Source of the DNA: Pseudomonas sp. P5_109
GTDB lineage: Bacteria; Pseudomonadota; Gammaproteobacteria; Pseudomonadales; Pseudomonadaceae
DNA length: 64,000 bases
Direction of reading: 5' to 3'
Assembly: GCF_034009455.1 (NCBI RefSeq)
Contig: NZ_CP125380.1
Location: 3,547,501 to 3,611,500 of the forward strand
Shown here piece after piece: positions 37,660 through 45,924 of this stretch (its first letter is position 1; each line of letters opens with the position of its first letter). Made by a program: the position numbers and the translations under genes. The notes under the pieces are model-generated. The model was not told the DNA's origin and did no database searches. It saw only the letters and a list, made by a program, of their open reading frames with translations.

Positions 37660-38793
37660 ATGACACTCAAATTCCCCCTACGCCCCGCTTTCGCCCTACT
37701 GCTTGGTCTGGGCGGGGCACTCACCGCACAGGCCGCGATGCTCAACGACCGGTTGGAGCGTGCGTCGCAACCCACGGCGCTGGCGACTGATGCACTGCTT
37801 AGCGATGTCCAGGCGGTCGGTGATCGACAGGTCATGGTCGGCGCTGCCGGCCATATATTGCTGCGCGACAACAGCGGACGGGTGCAACAGGCCAAGGTGC
37901 CGGTCGACCTGCTGCTGACCGCCGTGCAGTTCGTCGATGCCCACAACGGCTGGGCGGTTGGTCACGACGGCGTGGTCCTGCACAGTGCCGACGGCGGCCA
38001 ATCCTGGAGCAAGCAGCTCGATGGCCGGGCCGTCAATCCGTTGCTGCTCAAGGCGGCGCAAGCGCAAGTCGACCACGCGGAGCAGGCCGCGAGCGCCGCC
38101 CCGGATGACGAGCAACTGGCAACTGCCCTGGACAATGCACGCTTTGCCCTCGACGACGCGCAGGCCGCCAGCGCCTCGGGGCCATCGCGGCCGTTGCTGG
38201 GCCTGTGGTTTCGCAACGCCCGCGAAGGCTGGGTGGTGGGTGCCTATGGCATCTTCCTCAAGACCGACGACGGCGGCGCCTCCTGGCGGGCCGTCAATGG
38301 CCTGGATAACCCGGATCGCCTGCACCTCAACAGTGTCCTAGGCCTGGCCGATGGCAGCCTGCTGGTGGCGGGCGAAGGCGGCCGCCTCTATCGCAGCGCC
38401 GACGGTGGCGAGCACTGGCAGCCCACGCAACAGCCGACCGACGCCTCGTTGTACGCCCTGGCTGAACTGTCCGGCGGGCAGATCATGGCCAGCGGTTTCG
38501 GCGGCACATTGCTGGTCAGCAATGACCATGGCGCCAGCTGGACAGCCCGCCGATTGCCGGTCAAAGCCAGCCTGTATGGCATCAAGCAGTTGTCTTCGGG
38601 CGCCGTGGTCCTCGCCGGCCAGGCGGGGGTGCTGCTGTACAGCGCCGACGGAAAAACCTTCGAAGAGTGGCGCGCGCCGGACAAGGCTGCACTGCTCAAC
38701 GTCAGTGAAACCCGGGCCGGCCAACTGTTGCTGGTCGGCAATGCCGGCCTGCAAGTACTGCCCATGATCCCCTTCAAGGAACACGCTCAATGA
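37660..38793 (+). CDS. YCF48/BNR-repeat exported protein
   Basis: A 377-residue protein with a signal peptide (ALLLGLGGALTAQA). It has repeated beta-propeller motifs: NGWAVGHDGVVLHSADGGQSW, EGWVVGAYGIFLKTDDGGASW, GRLYRSADGGEHW and GTLLVSNDHGASW. This is the YCF48 (photosystem II assembly factor-like) family, which in proteobacteria accompanies RND permeases in DUF1302/DUF1329 loci. Its stop overlaps the RND start by 4 bases (ATGA), so the two products probably work together in the periplasm. Confidence 0.9.
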   Translation: MTLKFPLRPAFALLLGLGGALTAQAAMLNDRLERASQPTALATDALLSDVQAVGDRQVMVGAAGHILLRDNSGRVQQAKVPVDLLLTAVQFVDAHNGWAVGHDGVVLHSADGGQSWSKQLDGRAVNPLLLKAAQAQVDHAEQAASAAPDDEQLATALDNARFALDDAQAASASGPSRPLLGLWFRNAREGWVVGAYGIFLKTDDGGASWRAVNGLDNPDRLHLNSVLGLADGSLLVAGEGGRLYRSADGGEHWQPTQQPTDASLYALAELSGGQIMASGFGGTLLVSNDHGASWTARRLPVKASLYGIKQLSSGAVVLAGQAGVLLYSADGKTFEEWRAPDKAALLNVSETRAGQLLLVGNAGLQVLPMIPFKEHAQ

Positions 38794-41147
38794 ACGCCCC
38801 ACTCCATCAGGAACCGACCAGGATCGGGGCCATGCAACGCGCCGTTGGCTTCACCGAGCGGTTGTTGTTCGGTCATCGCCTGTTGGTCCTGGCTTTTTTC
38901 GCAATCGCCTCGGTGGTACTGGCCATTGCAGCGCTGTCGTTGCGACCGGATGCCAGCTTCACCCGGATGATTCCCACCGGGCATCCGTTCATTGCCAATT
39001 ACCTGAAGTTCGAAGACGTGCTGCGCCCCCAGAGCAACGTGCTGCGAGTGCTGGTGCAGAACCCCGGGGGCGACATCATCAGCAAGGAGTTCCTGGAGAC
39101 CTTGCGAGAGGTCAATGACAAGGTTTTCTACATTCCTGGCGTGGACCGCAGCAACCTCAAGTCCTTGTGGACGCCCAACGCCCTGTGGTCGGAAGTGACC
39201 ACCGAAGGCCTGCGTGCCGGCCGGGTGATCCCCGACACCTACGACGGCAGTGCCGCTTCGCTGGAGCAGGTGCGGCGCAACATCCAGCGCGCCAACATGA
39301 TCGGCAGCTTCGTCGCCAATGACTTTCAGTCGGCGATCATCCGTGTGCCGTTGCTCGAACGCGACCCGCAAACCGGCAAGCCCCTGGACTACGGCGCCCT
39401 CACCCAGGCCCTGGAAACCCAGGTGCGCGAGCACTTCGCCGGGCAAGGCGTGACGATCCGGGTAATCGGTTTTGCGCAGATCATCGGCGATCTGCTCGCC
39501 GCCGCCAGGGACATCCTGTTGTTCTTCGCCCTCACCGTCGGCCTGATCAGCGCGCTGTTGTACGGCTATTGCCGGTGCTGGCGCAGCACGGCGGTCACGG
39601 TGCTGACCTGCCTGCTGACGGTGGCCTGCCAATTGGGCCTGCTCAGCCTGTTGGGCTTTGGCCTGGATCCGTATTCGATCCTGGTGCCGTTCCTGATCTT
39701 TGCCATCGGCATCAGCCACGCGGTACAGAACATCAACCTGATGATGAGCGAAATCAGCCAGGGCGCTACGCCCGTGCAAGCATCGCGGCGTACCTTCCGC
39801 GCCCTGTTCATTCCCGGCACCACCGCCTTGCTGGCCGATGCCGTGGGTTTCATCACCTTGCTGGTGATCGACATCGGCGTTATCCAGCAATTGGCGATCA
39901 CTGCGAGCATCGGCGTGTTCGTAGCGATCTTCACCAAGATGTTCCTGCTCCCGGTGTTGATGTCCTATGTCGGCGTCAGCCCTCGGGGCATGCGCCAGCA
40001 ACTCAAGCGCAGCCGCTCCTCATGGCCGGTGTTTCGCCGGGTGGCGGGCATCGTCCAGCCACGGCGTGCGACGGCGTTGATCGTGGTCAGCCTGATGCTA
40101 CTCGGGGTCGGCTATTACGCGCGCCAGGACCTGAAGATCGGCGACCTGGATAAAGGCGCCCCGGAGTTCCGCCCGGAATCGCGCTACAACCAGGACAACG
40201 CCTACCTGCTCGACCACTACACCACCAGCACGGATGTGTTCGTGGTGATGTTCAAGACCCCGGCAGAGCAGTGCTCGCGGTATGCCGCCGCCGACCTGGC
40301 CAACCAGTTCGAGCAGCAGATGCGTGAAGTGCCGGGCGTGGAGTCGGTGCAATCGCTGTACAACGCGATGCGCTTCAACATCCTGGCGCGCAACGAGGGC
40401 AATCCGAAATGGGCCGAGTTTTCCCGTGACCAGTTCGTGATGAACAACGCCCGCTCCAGTGTCTCGGGCGAGTTCGTCGACCCCAACTGCAGCGTCGCGC
40501 CGATCAGCCTGTACCTGGCCGACCATAAGGCTGAAACCCTGTCCCGGGTGGTCGACGCCGTGAACGCCTTCACCGCGCGCTACGACACTGGCGATTTCGA
40601 GATACTGCAAGCCGCCGGCAACGCGGGGATCGAAGCGGCGACCAACATGACGATCCAGCAATCGGAAAAAACCATGCTGATCCTGGTGTTCGTGATCATC
40701 AGCCTGGTGGTGTTGTGGGAGTTCCGCTCGCTCAAGGTCACCTTCGCTCTCATGGCGCCGTTGTACCTGTCCACGGTGTTGTGCGAAGCGGTCATGGCGA
40801 AAATGGGCCTGGGGGTGAAAATCGCCACGCTGCCAGTGATTGCCCTCGGCGTGGGGATCGGTGTGGACTACGGGATCTACCTGTACAGCCGCATCGAAGG
40901 CTTCCTGCATCAGGGGTTGAAGTTCCAGGCCGCGTTCTTTGAAGCGCTGAAGACCACCGGTACTTCGGTGGCGTTCACCGGCATCACCCTGGCGCTGGGC
41001 GTGGCGACCTGGTCGTTCTCGGTCCTGAAATTCCAGGCCGACATGGGACTGCTGCTGGTGCTGTTGTTCCTGTGGAACATGCTCGGTGCACTGCTGTTGA
41101 TGCCGGCACTGGCGTCGATGCTGATGTTCAACAAACACACGCGGTAG
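38790..41147 (+). CDS. RND-superfamily (MMPL-type) permease
   Basis: A 785-residue inner-membrane protein with two halves, each with one helix, a large periplasmic loop and five helices. Conserved segments include FLIFAIGISHAVQNINLM and, in the second half, VIALGVGIGVDYGIYLYSRIEG, the proton-relay region of MMPL proteins. It ends with FNKHTR. Homologues are linked to transport of hopanoids, mycolates, sterols or terpenoids. It is the last gene of the DUF1302 operon and is followed by a terminator. Confidence 0.9.
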   Translation: MNAPLHQEPTRIGAMQRAVGFTERLLFGHRLLVLAFFAIASVVLAIAALSLRPDASFTRMIPTGHPFIANYLKFEDVLRPQSNVLRVLVQNPGGDIISKEFLETLREVNDKVFYIPGVDRSNLKSLWTPNALWSEVTTEGLRAGRVIPDTYDGSAASLEQVRRNIQRANMIGSFVANDFQSAIIRVPLLERDPQTGKPLDYGALTQALETQVREHFAGQGVTIRVIGFAQIIGDLLAAARDILLFFALTVGLISALLYGYCRCWRSTAVTVLTCLLTVACQLGLLSLLGFGLDPYSILVPFLIFAIGISHAVQNINLMMSEISQGATPVQASRRTFRALFIPGTTALLADAVGFITLLVIDIGVIQQLAITASIGVFVAIFTKMFLLPVLMSYVGVSPRGMRQQLKRSRSSWPVFRRVAGIVQPRRATALIVVSLMLLGVGYYARQDLKIGDLDKGAPEFRPESRYNQDNAYLLDHYTTSTDVFVVMFKTPAEQCSRYAAADLANQFEQQMREVPGVESVQSLYNAMRFNILARNEGNPKWAEFSRDQFVMNNARSSVSGEFVDPNCSVAPISLYLADHKAETLSRVVDAVNAFTARYDTGDFEILQAAGNAGIEAATNMTIQQSEKTMLILVFVIISLVVLWEFRSLKVTFALMAPLYLSTVLCEAVMAKMGLGVKIATLPVIALGVGIGVDYGIYLYSRIEGFLHQGLKFQAAFFEALKTTGTSVAFTGITLALGVATWSFSVLKFQADMGLLLVLLFLWNMLGALLLMPALASMLMFNKHTR

Positions 41148-41165
41148 GTTAGGCAAAGGCAAAAA

Positions 41166-41192
41166 GGGCAGCCATTGGTTGCCCATTTTTTT
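41166..41192 (+). terminator. Rho-independent terminator of the DUF1302-RND operon
   Basis: GGGCAGCC-ATT-GGTTGCCC (8-bp stem with one G-T pair) is followed by ATTTTTTT (41185-41192), 18 bases after the RND stop. Confidence 0.88.
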
Positions 41193-41216
41193 GGCTTCAC
41201 TGGTTTGGAGGCCCCT

Positions 41217-41782
41217 TGTAGGAGCGAGCCTGCTCGCGATGGTCGTTAACGATAACGCGGGTAAACCGGATAAACGCGGCGCACTTGAATCCATCGCCGG
41301 CAAGCCGGCTCCTACAGGTACTGCGCGGTCCCTTGTAGGAGCGAGCCTGCTCGCGATGGTCGTTAACGATAACGCAGGTAAACCGGATAAACGCGGCGCA
41401 CTTGAATCCATCGCCGGCAAGCCGGCTCCTACAGGTACTGCGCGGTCCCTTGTAGGAGCGAGCCTGCTCGCGATGGTCGTTAACGATAACGCAGGTAAAC
41501 CGGATAAACGCGGCGCACTTGAATCCATCGCCGGCAAGCCGGCTCCTACAGGTACTGCGCGGTCCCTTGTAGGAGCGAGCCTGCTCGCGATGGACGCTAA
41601 CGATAACGCAGGTAAACCGGATAAACGCGGCGCACTTGAATCCATCGCCGGCAAGCCGGCTCCTACAGGTTTTGCGCGGTCCCTTGTAGGAGCGAGCCTG
41701 CTCGCGATGGACGCTAACGATAACGCGGGTAAACCGGATAAACGCGGCGCACTTGAATCCATCGCCGGCAAGCCGGCTCCTA
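41217..41782. repeat. Tandem REP/BIME array, left of the insertion sequence
   Basis: Five units begin with TGTAGGAGCGAGCCTGCTCG at 41217, 41334, 41451, 41568 and 41685, an exact 117-base period. Each has the spacer GTCGTTAACGATAACGC...GGTAAACCGGATAAACGC and an inverted REP GCCGGCAAGCCGGCTCCTACAGG. The fifth unit stops after GGCTCC-TA at 41782, where the insertion sequence begins; its last 19 bases reappear at 43222-43240. The reading frames that run through the array are a consequence of its 39-codon period. Confidence 0.93.
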
Positions 41783-41785
41783 TGT

Positions 41786-41797
41786 ATGGACTCGCCC
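41786..41797 (+). repeat. Left subterminal inverted repeat of the IS
   Basis: ATGGACTCGCCC, matched in inverted orientation by GGGCGAGTCCAT at 43203-43214. A third, direct copy at 43138-43149 overlaps the transposase start codon. Confidence 0.88.
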
Positions 41798-41837
41798 CCA
41801 CTGTCTACCCGCTTTTGAAAAACCGCTGCCCCGTTGC

Positions 41838-41959
41838 ATCTATGTATTAGGCCTATTCGTGGAAGCCGTCTTCGGCTTCTGGCCAAAATTGGAAAAGCTC
41901 GTGGTATGCCGATTACAGTCAGGCCTCGAAGGCCAGTAGGAGCTTAGGCATCAATCCAC
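41838..41959 (-). ncRNA. Probable bridge RNA/seekRNA of the IS110-family element
   Basis: Read on the transposase strand, the region downstream of the gene contains two loop structures. First, an outer stem (GTGG..ATGCC 41901-41910 with GGCAT....CCAC 41947-41959) encloses a hairpin (41922-41934). Its flanks are GTAGGAGC (41936-41943) and TACAG (41914-41918), matching the REP target GCTCC-TA-C on one strand and TA-CAG on the other. Second, a 7-bp hairpin (41862-41879) is flanked by AATTGGA (41887-41893) and TATGTAT (41841-41847), matching right end TCCAAT-T and left end TA-TGTAT. All four guides include core bases. The order target loop then donor loop is that described for IS110-family bridge RNAs. 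Exact RNA ends are not known. Confidence 0.7.
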
Positions 41960-42035
41960 GCCGGTCTTACCTGGGGTCAATTTTTTTTCAGCAGAGGGTC
42001 AGACGGTTAGTACCTCGGTGGCAGAACTCTGTCGC

Positions 42036-43139
42036 TCAGTGGCCCATCGTCGCTGGCTGGCCATCACCCGCGTGGCGACGATAAGTCTGGTCATTCTGTA
42101 GAAGCACCCAGACGATTCGCAGGTTGCGGTTGGCTAGCCTGATCGCAGCCTCCTTGCGGCCCAACCGGCTCATCCAGTGCAACAAGCGGCGGTCATCGGG
42201 TTGCTGGGAATCAGGTCGTAGTTGTTGCAGCACCGCATGGGCCCCCTGGATCATCAGGCTGCGTAAATAAGCATCACCTCGCTTGGTCATGCCCCCCAAC
42301 CGGACCGTCTCCCCGCTGCTGTGCTGGTCAGGCACCATGCCAAAGTACGCGGCAAACTTGCGGGCATTGGGAAATCGCTCAGGCTTGGTTTCCTTGGCCA
42401 CCAGTGCCGTGGCAGTGACCGGGCCGATGCCGCGCACAGTCATTAGCCGCTTCGCCGTCATGTCAGCGTTGGCGGCCACTTCCAGGCGTCCCGTCAGTAC
42501 GCTGATGCGCTCGCCCAAATGGCGCCACTCGGCCAACAGTTCGTCGATCAGCTCACGCAGCAGGCCCGGCACCGGCTGGGTGGCATCTTCCAGCACCCGC
42601 GGGATTTTCTGGCTGATCGCAACATCGCCCTGTGCCAAGGCTACGCCGTGCTCAAGCAGCAGGCCGCGCATCTGATTACTGAGGGCCGTGCGTCGACGCA
42701 CATAGCCCTGGCGGGCACGATGCAACGCCTGCATTGCCAGCGCCGCAACACTTTTGACCGGTACTGCGCAGATTTTTTCATCGCGATTGGCCCGCAGAAT
42801 CGCCAGCGCATCGTTGCGATCATTTTTAGGCCCGCTGCGATGTGTGGCCACCAAACCGGCTGGAAGAATCCGCACCGGATTACCTTGCTCTTGCAGCTGC
42901 CGGGCCCAGGCCTGGGCACCCGGACCGGTCTCCATCAAAACCACGACATGCGCCGGCAACTGTCGGAGAAAATCATAAAACGCCTCGCGCGACTTGATCC
43001 GCTGCTCGTAGCGCACCTGGCCGAGGATATCTTCACCGGCGACCTGAAAGACCTGTTTGGCCAAGTCGACCGCCAAGGTTGTGCAGGCCGACAAATCGGA
43101 AGAAGACACGGATTGATCAAACGAACTATGATTTTTCAT
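42036..43139 (-). CDS. IS110-family transposase
   Basis: A 367-residue transposase. The N-terminal RuvC-like DEDD domain shows LAVDLAKQVFQVA (first Asp near residue 25), VVLMETGPGAQAWA (Glu) and GPKNDRNDALAIL (Asp pair). The C-terminal Transposase_20 domain has the helix-hairpin VRGIGPVTATALVAKE and FAAYFGMVPDQHSSGE, RLGGMTKRGDAYLRSLM with the catalytic serine region. These enzymes recombine a circular intermediate into the target under guidance of an RNA from the IS. The frame is intact, so the copy may be active. Confidence 0.95.
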   Translation of the reverse strand: MKNHSSFDQSVSSSDLSACTTLAVDLAKQVFQVAGEDILGQVRYEQRIKSREAFYDFLRQLPAHVVVLMETGPGAQAWARQLQEQGNPVRILPAGLVATHRSGPKNDRNDALAILRANRDEKICAVPVKSVAALAMQALHRARQGYVRRRTALSNQMRGLLLEHGVALAQGDVAISQKIPRVLEDATQPVPGLLRELIDELLAEWRHLGERISVLTGRLEVAANADMTAKRLMTVRGIGPVTATALVAKETKPERFPNARKFAAYFGMVPDQHSSGETVRLGGMTKRGDAYLRSLMIQGAHAVLQQLRPDSQQPDDRRLLHWMSRLGRKEAAIRLANRNLRIVWVLLQNDQTYRRHAGDGQPATMGH

Positions 43140-43149
43140 GGACTCGCCC
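43138..43149 (+). repeat. Third copy of the IS end repeat at the transposase start
   Basis: ATGGACTCGCCC, followed by TCGCTGTC (left end: CCACTGTC), in the same orientation as the left end and overlapping the transposase start codon. With the right-end repeat at 43203-43214 it forms an inverted pair 77 bases across. Confidence 0.8.
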
Positions 43150-43202
43150 TCGCTGTCGTTGGCTGTTTAGACTGCCACCGTGGCGCATTGACGCCTCGGC
43201 TT

Positions 43203-43214
43203 GGGCGAGTCCAT
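43203..43214 (-). repeat. Right subterminal inverted repeat of the IS
   Basis: GGGCGAGTCCAT, the exact reverse complement of the left repeat at 41786-41797, five bases inside the right end. Confidence 0.88.
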
Positions 43215-43219
43215 CCAAT

Positions 43220-43460
43220 TACAGGTACTGCGCGGTCCCTTGTAGGAGCGAGCCTGCTCGCGATGGACGCTAACGATAACGCGGGTAAACCGGATAAACG
43301 CGGCGCACTTGAATCCATCGCCGGCAAGCCGACTCCTACAGGTACTGCGCGGTCCCTTGTAGGAGCGAGCCTGCTCGCGATGGACGCTAACGATAACGCA
43401 GGTAAACCGGATAAACGCGGCGCACTTGAATCCATCGCCGGCAAGCCGGCTCCTACAGGT
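43220..43460. repeat. Tandem REP/BIME array, right of the insertion sequence
   Basis: The interrupted unit resumes with TACAGGTACTGCGCGGTCC, and two further full units start at 43241 and 43358 (117-base spacing). The array ends with GGCTCCTACAGG at about 43449-43460. Before insertion it had seven units. The stretch 43461-43538 up to the stop of the epimerase gene contains a short CACACC(C)/GGGAGGTGTG inverted repeat and no gene. Confidence 0.92.
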
Positions 43461-43538
43461 TGTGCGTGTTTCCCGGGATTGCGTGAAGAACCTTTTTTTC
43501 TTGATCACCACACCCCTCTGTGGGAGGTGTGGTGCCTT

Positions 43539-44564
43539 TCAGGGGGTGATCTGGCCGCTCAGCCGCAACCAGTCTTCAGAGCGGCGCAAGCCATCTGCCA
43601 GGGACACCTTCGGTTCATAACCGAGCAAGCGCCGGGCCTTGGCAATGGAGATATCGCCGGTGCGGGCGAGCATGTACATCGTGTCCGGGGTGACTTCGCT
43701 CTTGATCTTGAGCAAGCCGTTGACCCGCCAGATCAGGCGGGTCAACGCTGCCGCGAGGTGCAGGGGCAGCGTGCGCGGTGCACCGCTGCGTCCTGCCCAG
43801 CGCCAGTGATTGGCGAAGAACGCCTTGCAGGTGGTCGGGCTGGCGCTGCTGAGGTGGAAAATATGTCCCCGCCCCTGGTCAAGGCCCGCCGCGAGCATGA
43901 TGCCGTCAAGCAGGTCATCGACATACACCGGGGTGAAGACACCCTTGCCGCCATTGGGCAAAATCAGTGCGCCGGCCTTGGCCATTTTCAGGGGCTCGAT
44001 CAGCCAGGCCCGCGACCCCGGCCCGTACACATCCCCCGGACGCACCACGGTGCAATCGATTTCCCCGGCGGCATGGCTGGCCAGCACCACATGCTCGCTC
44101 GCGCCCTTGGCCACGCCATAGCGATACTGCTCGCCGATCACCACATCGCAAGACTCGTCGGCCATGTCCGGATAGGTCCAGCCCAGCGCCGCAATCGAAG
44201 AGATGTGCACGAAACGCTTGGCACCGCCGGCAATCGCGACGTTGAGACAATTGCGCACTCCCTGCACCGAGACCTCGCGGTAGAGTTTCCAGGGCGCCGC
44301 CAGCGACACCACCGCTGCCGTGTTGATGAACAGGTCGCACCCCCTGGCGTGCTCGGCCCAGGCCTGTGGTTGGGTCAGGTCACCGGCCACCACATCGTTC
44401 GCCGGGTCGGCAAACAGGTCCATGCCGCGCACGTGCGCACCCAGATCCTTGTAGCGTTTGAGCAGTGCCTTGCCGATAAAACCGTTGGCCCCGGTGATGA
44501 ATACCGAACGGGGAACCGCCGGTGTTTGCCCGCCCGCGCCAACGGGCATGCTTGCTTTCGTCAT
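43539..44564 (-). CDS. NAD-dependent epimerase/dehydratase (extended SDR, 3-beta-HSD-like)
   Basis: A 341-residue extended SDR. The nucleotide loop SVFITGANGFIGKALL lies near residues 20-35, the segment HISSIAALG precedes the catalytic YGVAKGASE near residue 167, and VVRPGDVYGPGSR is the usual substrate-side motif. The family includes 3-beta-hydroxysteroid dehydrogenases and sugar epimerases; the C-terminal part resembles the former more by eye. It lies close to the DUF1302-RND genes, separated only by the REP array and IS, so a role in the same lipophilic-compound metabolism is possible. Confidence 0.85.
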   Translation of the reverse strand: MTKASMPVGAGGQTPAVPRSVFITGANGFIGKALLKRYKDLGAHVRGMDLFADPANDVVAGDLTQPQAWAEHARGCDLFINTAAVVSLAAPWKLYREVSVQGVRNCLNVAIAGGAKRFVHISSIAALGWTYPDMADESCDVVIGEQYRYGVAKGASEHVVLASHAAGEIDCTVVRPGDVYGPGSRAWLIEPLKMAKAGALILPNGGKGVFTPVYVDDLLDGIMLAAGLDQGRGHIFHLSSASPTTCKAFFANHWRWAGRSGAPRTLPLHLAAALTRLIWRVNGLLKIKSEVTPDTMYMLARTGDISIAKARRLLGYEPKVSLADGLRRSEDWLRLSGQITP

Positions 44565-44858
44565 ACGAGATCCTTGCGACGTGCCCAGGGCCGTCGCGCT
44601 GAGTGCTGTTTTTAGAGTGAGGGATCACGCAGATCCATGCCTAGCTTGATGCACCTTGGCCATGCGGATTGTCCATTTCGCGCCAATTTCCCATTAGTTC
44701 ATGCCAGCGTAGTAAAGACCGCCCGAGACTATGCAAAGGTTGGGCTTCGCATCCAAAGATCCACGGCACACGCATTGCCTGATCGATCCGCTGGGCTACC
44801 CTTGAACCTGGTGTGTCAACCAACCCGGCAATCCATGATGCGACTAAGGAAGAACTGC

Positions 44859-45629
44859 ATGAAACCACGCTTGAATACATTGACACTCGGTGTCGCACTG
44901 ATCGTATTGGCCGGTTGTTCGTCAACCTCGCAGCCAGGCAGAAGCACCACCCTGGGGGAAAACCTGACCGGTTCCGGCTTCATGGAGGACGTCTACCCGA
45001 AAATGAAAGATGGCCAGGGGGACGAAGCGCTGCGTCTGTATCGCAACCCGAAATACGCCGACAAGACGGCTTTTGCCCAGTACAACAAAGTGATTCTGGA
45101 CCCGATCAAGTTGTACGGCGGGCCCAAGTCCAAACTCAAGGACGCGCCGGCGGGCGACACCGCCGCGATATCGCAGAACTTCCATAAACTGGTGGCCGAC
45201 CAACTGGGCAAGGACTACAAGATCGTCGATCAACCGGGGCCGGACACCCTGCGAATTTCGGTGGCGATTGTCGATGCGGAAGCGGCTGACTCGTCGATGA
45301 AAGCGGCGTCCTACATTCCCATCCCCCTCGGTCTGCCAGGTGCCAAGGCCGCGGCCATGCAAACGATGACCCACACCACCGGCAAACCGCCGTTCAGCGG
45401 GCAAGTGACCATCGAAGGCAAACTGGCGGATGCACAAACCGGTGAAGTCATCGCCGCCGAGATCGACCGGCGCGTGGGTGCCCGCAAACCGATCATCGGC
45501 CTGTTCGAGAGCAGCACCTACGACTCCTGGAGCGATGTCAACGAGGCTGGCCGCTACTGGGCCGAACGCTTGCGTAATCGGCTCTGCGAGCGGCGTGGCG
45601 CAACCAATTGCGTCGTAGCCACCGAGTAA
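44859..45629 (+). CDS. DUF3313 lipoprotein
   Basis: A 256-residue lipoprotein. The signal LNTLTLGVALIVLAGCSS has a lipobox cysteine near residue 20. The DUF3313 pattern follows: YNKVILDPIKLYGGP, the central ...LRISVAIVDAEAADSSMKAAS, GEVIAAEIDRRVG and the C-terminal WSDVNEAGRYWAERLRNRL. AAGGA precedes the ATG by 8 bases. It probably sits in the outer membrane facing the periplasm; function unknown. The 294-base region upstream, shared with the divergent epimerase gene, contains no recognised gene. Confidence 0.85.
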   Translation: MKPRLNTLTLGVALIVLAGCSSTSQPGRSTTLGENLTGSGFMEDVYPKMKDGQGDEALRLYRNPKYADKTAFAQYNKVILDPIKLYGGPKSKLKDAPAGDTAAISQNFHKLVADQLGKDYKIVDQPGPDTLRISVAIVDAEAADSSMKAASYIPIPLGLPGAKAAAMQTMTHTTGKPPFSGQVTIEGKLADAQTGEVIAAEIDRRVGARKPIIGLFESSTYDSWSDVNEAGRYWAERLRNRLCERRGATNCVVATE

Positions 45630-45670
45630 ATCCTGCAACGTGACTGCGCTCGCATTGAGAACCCGCGATC

Positions 45671-45776
45671 CCTGTAGGAGTGAGCTTGCTCACGATGGTC
45701 GTCAACGATGACGCGTACCCCCTGGGTATACGCGGCGAACGGGTGACCATCGCGAGCAGAGCTCGCTCCTACAGGG
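45671..45776. repeat. Single BIME (two inverted REPs)
   Basis: CCTGTAGGAGTGAGCTTGCT and its inverted partner GAGCTCGCTCCTACAGG flank a spacer starting GTCGTCAACGATGACGCG, the same class of spacer as in the tandem arrays. It fills the gap between the DUF3313 gene and tRNA-Sec. Confidence 0.85.
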
Positions 45777-45809
45777 GGATTGGGTGGGCTCGGAAAGTTG
45801 GGGGTTGAT

Positions 45810-45905
45810 TGGCGGAAGGCAGCCGGAGTCGAACCTGCCCGGGAACGGATGCCGTCCCCAACCGGGTTTGAAGCCCGGCCGCGCCACCGGGCGCGATTGC
45901 CTTCC
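45810..45905 (-). tRNA. selC: tRNA-Sec (anticodon TCA)
   Basis: Read on the minus strand, the gene starts GGAAGGCAATCG and ends TGCCTTCC-G-CCA, with the CCA encoded at 45810-45812. The acceptor is long, the extra arm is large (around GTTGGGGACGGCATCC), and the anticodon loop CTTCAAA places TCA at 45869-45871. This length (about 93 bases without CCA) and anticodon are diagnostic of selenocysteine tRNA. It decodes the in-frame UGA of fdnG. It lies 19 bases after the selB stop on the same strand and may be processed from a longer selAB transcript. Confidence 0.97.
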
Positions 45906-45924
45906 TTGAATTCCTGCGCCTGAA

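Larger units (their letters stand above)
41783..43219 (-). mobile_element. IS110-family (IS1111-group) insertion sequence inside a REP unit
   Basis: The element is delimited exactly because it splits a 117-base REP unit: left flank ...GGCTCC-TA (to 41782), right flank TA-CAGGTACTG (from 43220). Only the dinucleotide TA is duplicated. Subterminal inverted repeats ATGGACTCGCCC lie at 41786-41797 (3 bases inside the left end) and 43203-43214 (5 bases inside the right end). It contains one transposase gene, a short non-coding end (43140-43219) before it and a long one (41783-42035) after it. Subterminal repeats and a long 3' non-coding end are typical of the IS1111 group. The insertion target GGCTCC/TA/CAGG is the REP core. 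Confidence 0.92.

Noticed and set aside
41179..41850. Long open frames on both strands through the REP array, with a 39-residue protein repeat
   Set aside because: The 117-base unit is a multiple of three, so any open frame repeats by itself. The sequence is REP/BIME DNA, open in several frames, without ribosome sites or protein-like composition.
41217..43460. Possible CRISPR array because of regular repeat spacing
   Set aside because: The spacers are as conserved as the repeats, units are 117 bases, and no cas genes are near. These are REP/BIME units.
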